From a virus, in the IMG/VR virus record IMGVR_UViG_3300047299_000096, positions 1-22,052 of that record: a stretch of 22,052 bases of DNA; one strand, 5' to 3'. Of this stretch, positions 6,646 to 12,305 are shown in pieces. The position numbers and the translations under genes were made by a program. The notes beneath the pieces are model-generated. The model was not told where the DNA came from. It searched no databases and was given only the letters and a program-made list of their open reading frames with translations. Every line of letters starts with the position of its first letter. Positions within the stretch are counted from its first letter, which is position 1.

Positions 6646-6831
6646 ATGACTTACGCATGTATATTTGTGGGTTTGTTAGCATGGTGCATCATTAGTTTCT
6701 GGTTCTTCTTTCATGTCATGGGATATAAATTCAGAAAAAACAAGTGGTATGATCGGCCATTGCTTGGACCAGCGTATGTGATCATGGTGATTGCTTTTTG
6801 GATCTGCACAAAAGCTGGATTCGACAAATGA
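6646..6831 (+). CDS. Small membrane protein, two predicted helices
   Basis: 61 residues. A hydrophobic segment at about 4-24 (ACIFVGLLAWCIISFWFFF) and a second at about 42-57 (AYVIMVIAFWICTKAG) flank a basic loop (YKFRKNKWYDR). By the positive-inside rule the loop should face the cytoplasm, putting both ends outside. Such mini membrane proteins in phage early blocks can act on host envelope functions or superinfection, but there is no homology to support that here. The stop overlaps the next ATG. Confidence 0.6.
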   Translation: MTYACIFVGLLAWCIISFWFFFHVMGYKFRKNKWYDRPLLGPAYVIMVIAFWICTKAGFDK

Positions 6832-7073
6832 ACGAACGAATTAAACAACTTGCTGAACAGTGTTATGTGTACAACGATAAAACCGATGACATATGGTTCA
6901 ACAAAGAAAAGTTCGCTGAGTTGATTGTCAAAGAATCTGCTGATGTGATTCAAAAAGAAGTCAGTATGAAATACAAAGACGGTGGCGAAACAGAAGAATT
7001 TATGGCTGGTCATTACGCGGGTTCTGTATTGGCTCGTGTGATGATTCGGAAACATTTCGGAGTTGAAGAATGA
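6828..7073 (+). CDS. Small conserved phage protein of the MNERIK type, unknown function
   Basis: 81 residues, MNERIKQLAEQCYVYNDKTD onward, with FAELIVKESADVIQKEV in the middle and IRKHFGVEE at the end. This pattern (MNERI-ELA, F-ELIV-E-A, KHFGVE) is familiar from many myovirus early regions, where it is always hypothetical. The frame is open from 6798, but the ATG at 6828 overlaps the upstream stop as ATGA and matches the usual N-terminus, so it is chosen. Mostly helical, no motif for activity. Confidence 0.68.
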   Translation: MNERIKQLAEQCYVYNDKTDDIWFNKEKFAELIVKESADVIQKEVSMKYKDGGETEEFMAGHYAGSVLARVMIRKHFGVEE

Positions 7074-7165
7074 TTGATATTTTGCTAATTGTTGCAGTAG
7101 TTGTAGTCATGTTAGGTCTTATGACACTGTTGGGATTTATTGTTGCCAAAGGAGTCAATGTATGA
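7070..7165 (+). CDS. 31-residue single-span membrane mini-protein
   Basis: A very short frame starting MIDILLIVAVVVVMLGLMTL and ending AKGVNV. Residues 3-25 form one strongly hydrophobic helix. Its ATG overlaps the preceding stop and its TGA overlaps the next ATG, so it fits exactly between two coupled genes, the main reason to believe it is real. An AAAGGAG near its end serves the next gene. Function unknown. Confidence 0.5.
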   Translation: MIDILLIVAVVVVMLGLMTLLGFIVAKGVNV

Positions 7166-7437
7166 AAATCTTCAAGTACCCATTGGTTCAAGATCCTGAT
7201 CGTTTGCATCATGTTGAAATGCCTGCAGGCGCAAAGATGTTGCACGTTGGTGAGCAACATGGCCAATTGTATGTTTGGGCCATGGTCAATCCAAATTCAA
7301 CCGCAGTCAACTACAAGTTCTTTGTACTTGGTACCGGGGAAGATATCGGGCATCTTGAAATGCACTGTGCATTTTTAGGATCTGTACAAATGAGCAACGG
7401 ACTTGTTTGGCATGTGTTTTACAAGGACGGCGAATGA
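7162..7437 (+). CDS. DUF7352-like phage protein
   Basis: 91 residues with the beta-rich pattern IFKYPLVQDPDRLHHVEMPA, GAKMLHVGEQHGQLYVWAMV, FFVLGTGEDIGH, and a closing FLGSVQMSNGLVWHVFY. This order (start strand ending in EMP-GA, then LYVWA-V-P, then GTG, then FLG, HVF) matches a small domain often found in phages and annotated DUF7352, of unknown role. AAAGGAG precedes the ATG. It overlaps both neighbours by 4 nt. Confidence 0.7.
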   Translation: MKIFKYPLVQDPDRLHHVEMPAGAKMLHVGEQHGQLYVWAMVNPNSTAVNYKFFVLGTGEDIGHLEMHCAFLGSVQMSNGLVWHVFYKDGE

Positions 7438-7664
7438 CTTGTACACATACCAGAGACACTAGCGAATGGATTGACGAATACGAAGATCACTGGGGTACTG
7501 TTGACGGACATTGGGAATATTCTTCCGCAAACACCTACGTAGACATTGACTTACACCGATATAAGTGTACAATGTGTAATGAGGTATTTTATTATTCAGG
7601 TAGGGCAAGACAGCACTTTGAAGAAGGTGTAAAGTTTGATTGGATTACAGGATTAGACAAATGA
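7434..7664 (+). CDS. Small Cys/His protein, possible zinc-binding
   Basis: 76 residues. It has CTH near the N-terminus and CTMC in the middle (YKCTMCNEVFYYSGRARQHF), giving a possible C/H + CxxC zinc site. The first half is acidic and Trp-rich (EWIDEYEDHWGTVDGHWEY). The frame is open from 7407, but the ATG at 7434 forms the ATGA overlap used throughout this block. No known family recognised. Confidence 0.58.
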   Translation: MTCTHTRDTSEWIDEYEDHWGTVDGHWEYSSANTYVDIDLHRYKCTMCNEVFYYSGRARQHFEEGVKFDWITGLDK

Positions 7665-7807
7665 ATTGGGAAGCAGGTATTTTAGCTGCCGCACTATTGT
7701 ATATTCCTGTGGGGATTATTGTATATATGCTGCGCACGAATGATCAAAAAATCGATCGCGAATATCAAGCACAACTAGAAGAGATTAAAAAGAAATACAA
7801 GGTTTGA
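7661..7807 (+). CDS. 48-residue membrane-anchored mini-protein
   Basis: MNWEAGILAAALLYIPVGII followed by VYMLR: one membrane helix at about 5-24, then a charged, probably helical cytoplasmic tail rich in Lys, Glu and Gln (DQKIDREYQAQLEEIKKKYK). Its ATG overlaps the preceding stop as ATGA. The design, one span plus a coiled tail, is common in phage proteins acting at the inner membrane, but no homologue is recognised. Confidence 0.52.
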   Translation: MNWEAGILAAALLYIPVGIIVYMLRTNDQKIDREYQAQLEEIKKKYKV

Positions 7808-7809
7808 CA

Positions 7810-7998
7810 ATGCGAGGAGTAAAATCACAGTACCATTGTAATTCATGCAACGGGATTTTTCTCGCTAGAGTAGCAGACAGGAACCGAGGTTGGGCACAAT
7901 ACTGCTCTAAAAGTTGCAAACAAGTATCGCAAGAACGAGTAAAGAAGTTTTTAACAGTATTAAAAACAGGAATGAAAAATGATCACCGACATTATTGA
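7810..7998 (+). CDS. Small zinc-finger-like protein
   Basis: 62 residues. CNSCNG and, 20 residues on, CSKSC form a four-Cys site of treble-clef type. The rest is strongly basic (RNRGW, KKFLTVLKTGMKNDHRHY), suggesting nucleic acid contact. A TTG at 7804 would start two codons earlier and overlap the previous stop as TTGA; the ATG at 7810 is the conservative choice. The 3' end overlaps the next gene by 20 nt, longer than elsewhere in the block. Confidence 0.55.
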   Translation: MRGVKSQYHCNSCNGIFLARVADRNRGWAQYCSKSCKQVSQERVKKFLTVLKTGMKNDHRHY

Positions 7999-8212
7999 CA
8001 GAGAAATTAAAGTAGATGAGTATGTTGTGTTTTATAATAACATCTATAAAGTACAAGGCTTAGGTAAACCCCACACTAACGGAGCAGGCATGGTAAAAAT
8101 GATTCTTGCCAAACCTAGCAAGACTACTAAGTCTGTGTGGAAATTCAGTAAAGAAATGTGCATCCTGCACAAAGAAGATATTCTTATTTGGTTACTTAAA
8201 GGGGGCGGCTAA
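7979..8212 (+). CDS. Hypothetical protein, SH3-like beta barrel suspected
   Basis: 77 residues, beta-rich, beginning MITDIIDREIKVDEYVVFYN followed by NIYKVQGLG. The opening (D-x-I-x-V-x-E-Y-V-V-x-Y with a following V-x-G-L-G turn) resembles small SH3-like barrel proteins in phage early regions; this is a fold guess, not a family match. Its single-nt TAATG overlap with the next gene suggests the pair is translated together; both look like barrels of similar size. Confidence 0.55.
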   Translation: MITDIIDREIKVDEYVVFYNNIYKVQGLGKPHTNGAGMVKMILAKPSKTTKSVWKFSKEMCILHKEDILIWLLKGGG

Positions 8213-8460
8213 TGTCTAACTTAGCAGACTATTTTTCAAAAAATAGATATCACGGTAAGTGGCAAATCGGCGACCGTGTTTATGGTTACTGGAACAAAAT
8301 TCTGTTTGTCGGTACCGTCGGTAACGATACTCTAGTCAGTGAACTAATCGGTCCGCAAGTTTCTGTTCATTTGGATTTGCCCATTGCGTACCAGGGTAAT
8401 AAACTAACAGTTATCACCGTTAAACCCAAAGACCTCAAACGGTTAAAGAGTTTTGACTAA
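8212..8460 (+). CDS. Hypothetical protein, SH3-like beta barrel suspected
   Basis: 82 residues. After a short helix (ADYFSKNRYHG) come strands WQIGDRVYGYWN, ILFVGTVGN, VSVHLDLPIAY and KLTVITVKPKDLKRL. The G-D-R-V start and alternating strands suggest a small barrel. It is coupled to the gene before it (TAATG). It is the last gene before a new promoter at 8466, so it may end the first small-gene transcript, though no terminator is seen. Function unknown. Confidence 0.58.
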   Translation: MSNLADYFSKNRYHGKWQIGDRVYGYWNKILFVGTVGNDTLVSELIGPQVSVHLDLPIAYQGNKLTVITVKPKDLKRLKSFD

Positions 8461-8465
8461 TACTG

Positions 8466-8494
8466 TTGACCTTTAAGTATTATTTGTATATAAT
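8466..8494 (+). promoter_or_regulatory. Sigma-70 promoter for the second half of the small-gene block
   Basis: TTGACC (8466-8471), a 17-bp spacer and TATAAT (8489-8494). Predicted +1 near 8501; AGGAG at 8503-8507 then sits right at the 5' end of the message, 5 nt before the ATG at 8513. Only one base deviates from consensus. Confidence 0.8.
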
Positions 8495-8512
8495 ACACTA
8501 CTAGGAGTAGTA

Positions 8513-8857
8513 ATGAAAAATTGGTTAAGAAAAAAACTACATTCGTTTTTGTATCCAGAAGAACGAGAAGCAAATCTAACACCCAAGATATCACGTGCTT
8601 TAAAAAATGGTGCAAACATTGCCACTAATAAGCTAATCGGGTCACATGATTCTAACAATAACGGGTTAGATGATCATCAGCATAATCCAATTCGGTTTAA
8701 TGTGTATAGTGCCAATGGCGGCAAAATTGTAGAAACAAAAATTTATGATGAAAAAATGGATCGTTGGATTTCAAGCCTACACGTTATTGACAGTAGTGAA
8801 AATTTTGGAGATGCTGTTGGCAAGATTGTATTCATGGAGCTGCTTAAAAAAGGCTAA
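8513..8857 (+). CDS. Conserved small phage protein, unknown function
   Basis: 114 residues. A basic amphipathic N-terminus (KNWLRKKLHSFLYPEER) is followed by a folded second half: NPIRFNVYSANGGKIVETKI, then W-x-S-LHVI, then ENFGDAVGKIVFMELL. This half resembles a short conserved phage protein (F-V-ANGGK-VE with a closing FG-A-GKI-MEAL) that I have seen only as hypothetical. AGGAG just upstream and the new promoter fix the start. It is the first gene of the second transcript, so probably strongly expressed early. Confidence 0.65.
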   Translation: MKNWLRKKLHSFLYPEEREANLTPKISRALKNGANIATNKLIGSHDSNNNGLDDHQHNPIRFNVYSANGGKIVETKIYDEKMDRWISSLHVIDSSENFGDAVGKIVFMELLKKG

Positions 8858-8861
8858 AGGT

Positions 8862-9095
8862 ATGACCGAAAAAGAAATCGGACAAATCTTATCTGCCCAA
8901 TTGCTAGCTGCGGTTAGGAATCGAGATCTTGCGTATGTAAGTTCAGTCGGCGCTCACTACTCTCATTTAACTGATGATGGGAAAAGAGTTATGTCTGAAC
9001 TAACCGAACTTATGTTTTCTAAAGCGGTTGAGTGCGAACAAAAACGCATTAAAGATGCCGCAGAGCAAATGATGATGGATACATTAAAGAAATGA
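8862..9095 (+). CDS. Hypothetical helical protein
   Basis: 77 residues, nearly all helix by composition: TEKEIGQILSAQLLAAVRNR, then a loop (GAHYSHLTDDGK), then a long charged C-terminal helix containing CEQKRIKDAAEQMMMDTLKK. No motif recognised. The frame is open from 8745, but that part overlaps the previous gene; the ATG at 8862 is 4 nt past its stop and has an AAAGG upstream. The stop overlaps the next ATG. Confidence 0.6.
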   Translation: MTEKEIGQILSAQLLAAVRNRDLAYVSSVGAHYSHLTDDGKRVMSELTELMFSKAVECEQKRIKDAAEQMMMDTLKK

Positions 9096-9301
9096 AAAAG
9101 ATCAAAACACTCGCTCCGGGAGAAAACGGATTTATAATCAATGATGGTATTATTATTTCGCCTAGAGCGTCGATTAAGATAAAACTCAACTGCCCTAGTT
9201 ATATCAGAGATACTATAGCACACGCCTTTAGTAAAGGTTGGATCGAGCCTGTTGCTCATGTTCCAGAAGAAGAATATTTAATAGAGGAATTAAGAAAATG
9301 A
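9092..9301 (+). CDS. Hypothetical protein, unknown function
   Basis: 69 residues. The first half is beta-like (GENGFIINDGIIISPRASIK then IKLNCPSY), the second helical (IRDTIAHAFSKGWIEPVAHV). It overlaps both neighbours by 4 nt (ATGA). No family recognised. The many Ile residues and the short turn structure suggest a compact soluble fold. Confidence 0.58.
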   Translation: MKKIKTLAPGENGFIINDGIIISPRASIKIKLNCPSYIRDTIAHAFSKGWIEPVAHVPEEEYLIEELRK

Positions 9302-9663
9302 ATCCGTTTAGAGATCAAGAAAAATTTATGCGAGCTTGCGACCAAAGTGTCGAAGACTTTAACGCAGATCAATTTAAAATGTATGTAAAACTTATCGATG
9401 AAGAACATACCGAACTCAAAGAAGCCATCGAGTTAAATGACCAGGTAGAAACATTAGACGCACTAATCGACATTTTAGTTGTTACTATCGGTGCTATCCA
9501 TTCTGCAGGATTTAATGCAGAAGGTGCGTGGAAAGAAGTTATGGCAACTAATTTTGCCAAGATTGATAAAGAAACAGGAAAGGTGCGTAAGCGAGAAGAT
9601 GGTAAGGTATTAAAGCCGTTAGGCTGGGTTCCTCCGGATTTAGGTCCTTATGTAAAGAAATAA
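9298..9663 (+). CDS. MazG-like nucleoside triphosphate pyrophosphohydrolase
   Basis: 121 residues with the all-alpha NTP-PPase pattern: EEHTELKEAI (E35/E36 and E39) followed after 11 residues by ETLDALIDILVVTIGA (E51, D54, D58), the two acidic helices that bind Mg2+ and the triphosphate. The C-terminal part (ATNFAKID, KREDGKVLKPLGWVPPDL) matches the phage/PRA-PH-like subgroup, in which the N-x-x-K and KVLK-P--PPDL elements are conserved. It probably hydrolyses an NTP or dNTP to the monophosphate plus PPi, for nucleotide pool control or to lower an alarmone signal as suggested for cyanophage MazG. The start at 9298 overlaps the upstream stop; the frame is open further up but without support. 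Confidence 0.82.
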   Translation: MNPFRDQEKFMRACDQSVEDFNADQFKMYVKLIDEEHTELKEAIELNDQVETLDALIDILVVTIGAIHSAGFNAEGAWKEVMATNFAKIDKETGKVRKREDGKVLKPLGWVPPDLGPYVKK

Positions 9664-9800
9664 TGTATGCAGTAGTTTATTACCCAACAGGCGGCACACG
9701 TAGAACAAGGTACTTCGACACATTACAAGAAGCTACCTTGTTTTGCGTTTATAAAGCGCCATATGGCAGTGTAGATGGAGTAGATAAAATTGACAGATGA
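9663..9800 (+). CDS. 45-residue hypothetical protein
   Basis: A short frame starting MYAVVYYPTGGTRRTRYFDT and ending KAPYGSVDGVDKIDR. Its ATG overlaps the MazG-like stop (TAATG), and its end overlaps the next gene by 11 nt, both in keeping with the compact layout here. It looks like a small beta-hairpin/helix fold. No homologue recognised; real-gene status rests on position. Confidence 0.45.
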   Translation: MYAVVYYPTGGTRRTRYFDTLQEATLFCVYKAPYGSVDGVDKIDR

Positions 9801-10083
9801 AACCAAACGAATAGCTGACTTCTTCGAAGAATTGAGAAACGATCCCGTAAGATTAAAAAAATTCTTACGCAGTGTTATGGGACCAGAACGACGAGCTATA
9901 ACCGGAGACGAATATAAACATCTGATGATGATTTTTGCATTAAAAGATCCAGACAGTAGTTCTAATAATCAACACACATGGTCTGACAAATATACACACG
10001 ACGGGAAAACATATAACGTGACATATTTTCCCGGGGATGGCGTGGAGCCAGAACTAGAAGAAATTTTACCGGACGATCAATAA
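9790..10083 (+). CDS. Hypothetical acidic protein, TTG start
   Basis: 97 residues, beginning MTDETKRIADFFEELRNDPV from a TTG at 9790. GGAG at 9777-9780 is well placed for this TTG, and the next in-frame ATG (codon 30) would cut into the leading helix. The N-terminal half is helical (FLRSVMGPERRAITGDEYKH), the C-terminal half acidic (PGDGVEPELEEILPDDQ). It is the last gene of the small-gene block. Its final 7 nt overlap the end of gp5 on the other strand. Confidence 0.55.
   Translation: MTDETKRIADFFEELRNDPVRLKKFLRSVMGPERRAITGDEYKHLMMIFALKDPDSSSNNQHTWSDKYTHDGKTYNVTYFPGDGVEPELEEILPDDQ
10002..10033. other. Hairpin near the convergent gene ends
   Basis: CGGGAAAA (10002-10009) pairs perfectly with TTTTCCCG (10026-10033), with three more possible inner pairs after a 2-nt bulge. 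It lies inside the last plus-strand gene, about 45-75 nt beyond the gp5 stop on the minus strand. It could stop minus-strand transcription, but no clear U-run follows the stem, so the terminator reading is weak. Confidence 0.3.
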
Positions 10084-12305
10084 GGCCAGGGTCCTGTTTG
10101 ATTTTTATAAGAGTCTGCAAATACTTCTTCGGCTTGATTTTTAGCCGCAGCTAGTTTAGTAGCAGTATCTTGTCCAGGTAATGAATTTCCGGTTATTTCT
10201 AAATGAGCCGTTGCTAATGCAGCGGTTTGTTGTTGAGTAGCCGGATCTCCTGTTTGCTGATTTAACTTTCCTTTAGCAGCCATTTCTGCTGCACGAGCAG
10301 TTCCTTGCGCAACTATGCGATCAACATCAACCGAAGGCCCATAAGAGTTGTTTGCAATGATAGCAGCTTCTTGTATTCTTCTAGGACGGTCGCGATCGTC
10401 TGCGGCTACATAGCTAGCAACTTTAGTCCAATCATTAGATTGATAAAGCGGTAACAAGCTAATCTTCTCACCATTTACATAAGCATAAGAAATATCACCT
10501 AGTTGGTTTTGCATACTAACTAACCCATCGAATGCATTTTGCGGCATAGTTTTAACACCGGCAGAAGCTAGCGTAGTTCTAACCGATGATTCATTAGACG
10601 AAATATCTTTTGCAAATAAAGACTCGGCGGTCGTTGGACTAATTCCCTTTGCTAATATATTTTGTTGTTGCATCGTGCCGCCGCTTGTGTTACTGCTTGC
10701 GGCAAATGTAGAACTAGCAGTATCTGCTTGCGTTACTGCTTGATTAAACTTGTTAAATGTATCTGCACTTAGATTTACAGGTCCGGTCCCTTCTGGCAAT
10801 TTTAAGTTAAATGCTTTTGCTACAGCACCTTTTACTGCACTAAATCCTTTAGATATTGCTGCACCTATTCCTCCTGGTTTTGTTATTGCGCTGCCAAAGC
10901 CACCTGAAGTTCCTTGTGCGTCTTTAACATTGACTGGACTAAAGCCAGTTACTTCTTTAATCTTATCCATAGCTGCCGGGCTTGTAGATAATTCTTCTAA
11001 AGGCTTTGGCTCTTCTGTAGTCGTTGCTTCGCTAGTTTGGATAGGTGCAGTTGCATCTTTTTCTTTAGGTTCGCGAGGAGATTGGGCTGGCGCTGGATCT
11101 TCTTGCATTTGTTGATTGCCGTGACCAGTAGCAGAGATCATTCCGCTGTGGCCCGCCCATGGTTCATGTTCGGGAACGGTGCTGCAAATACTTTCTGTAA
11201 TGCCTTGATTAGCAGCTAGGTTATAAGTTTCTATAGCTTCGTGTTGTTGCGCTGCCGGTCCGTTCATATGGATAACACCCGCAGTTTCATAATGCCCTGC
11301 GCCAGAACTAATATTGCTAGTAGCTGCGCTGGTTATTTTAGTGCTGCCGCCAGCTAGTGTAGAAACATCGGCGCCTGCTTCTACTTTAATAGAGCTTTGT
11401 GCCTTTAAGTTTATCCCGTTGCCTGCTTCTATGTTTATGTTATTATCGGCATATAAGTTGATATTACTCTGACTGCGAACGTTTATGTTTTGGCTTCCGT
11501 AAATATGAACATTGCCGTCGGCACTAAGCTCAACCCAGTTTTCTCCTGTTTTGGTAATAAGATAAATGTGCCCTGCTACATCATCTAATAAGATTTGTGT
11601 GCCGTTGGTTGTTCGTAATCGTATTAGTTTGTTATTACCTTCTGCATCGCCGTCGTCTAGCACTAATTGATGTTGTCCAGGAGTTAGTAAGCCGATTACT
11701 TTACTAGGGCTTTCTCTGGTAGCACTGCTAGTTGTTGTTCCTCTTAAACTATCGTTTTCCAAACCCTGTTGCTTTAATGCATTACTCATAGGTTTGTGTT
11801 CAACGAACTTTTCTAAGTCTGGGTCTAAGTCACGTTTATTCTTTGGTGCTGCTGGTTTATTTTCTCCAGTGTGTGTATTTTTAGACGGGATGCCAGGAAT
11901 ACTTACTTGCGTTCCTCGTTGGAATAAACATGCAAACCAATAGCCTTTATCAATACGACCTCCGTCGGCAAATGCAACCAACACCCTAGCATCAACATCT
12001 GGAGGTACTGCCCAAAAGCCATAACTTTTAATCGTATCTTCATATTCGGCTACGTTACTACCTTGGTCGAATAAACTTGTTGTTCCTGCAAACGGGCTAG
12101 CATAACTTACGCTAATCCAACTTGATTCCGATTCCGGATCGCCGCCAAATGCTTCTATCCATACTTGCAGTCTGCCCATGTTTTGTGGGTCGCTATTCTT
12201 TTTAACAATACCGATATAAACGCCGGGACTAGACGGAATGTTGCCGCCATCTTTATAACCAGCAGGTGTTTTTGTTTGCCCGTATGCTTTTCCTACTCTT
12301 GCCAT
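10077..12305 (-). CDS. 5: Baseplate hub/central spike protein gp5-like
   Basis: A 742-residue protein. Residues 25-138 form the gp5 OB-fold (VYIGIVKKNSDPQNMGRLQV onward, SYGFWAVPPDVDARVLVAFA, KGYWFACLFQRG). Residues 205-350 are a VgrG-like triple beta-helix with the repeated V-x-I-x pattern (ADGNVHIYGSQNINVRSQSN). A Pro/Glu/Thr-rich linker follows. No lysozyme domain sits between OB-fold and helix as in T4. A C-terminal region (563-654: PQNAFDGLVSMQNQLGDISY, DRDRPRRIQEAAIIANN) recalls the C-lobe of GH24 lysozymes without the catalytic N-lobe. It forms the tip that pierces the outer membrane. Last gene of the late operon; start supported by GGGAGG upstream and TAATG overlap with the hub gene. 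Confidence 0.85.
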   Translation of the reverse strand: MARVGKAYGQTKTPAGYKDGGNIPSSPGVYIGIVKKNSDPQNMGRLQVWIEAFGGDPESESSWISVSYASPFAGTTSLFDQGSNVAEYEDTIKSYGFWAVPPDVDARVLVAFADGGRIDKGYWFACLFQRGTQVSIPGIPSKNTHTGENKPAAPKNKRDLDPDLEKFVEHKPMSNALKQQGLENDSLRGTTTSSATRESPSKVIGLLTPGQHQLVLDDGDAEGNNKLIRLRTTNGTQILLDDVAGHIYLITKTGENWVELSADGNVHIYGSQNINVRSQSNINLYADNNINIEAGNGINLKAQSSIKVEAGADVSTLAGGSTKITSAATSNISSGAGHYETAGVIHMNGPAAQQHEAIETYNLAANQGITESICSTVPEHEPWAGHSGMISATGHGNQQMQEDPAPAQSPREPKEKDATAPIQTSEATTTEEPKPLEELSTSPAAMDKIKEVTGFSPVNVKDAQGTSGGFGSAITKPGGIGAAISKGFSAVKGAVAKAFNLKLPEGTGPVNLSADTFNKFNQAVTQADTASSTFAASSNTSGGTMQQQNILAKGISPTTAESLFAKDISSNESSVRTTLASAGVKTMPQNAFDGLVSMQNQLGDISYAYVNGEKISLLPLYQSNDWTKVASYVAADDRDRPRRIQEAAIIANNSYGPSVDVDRIVAQGTARAAEMAAKGKLNQQTGDPATQQQTAALATAHLEITGNSLPGQDTATKLAAAKNQAEEVFADSYKNQTGPWPY

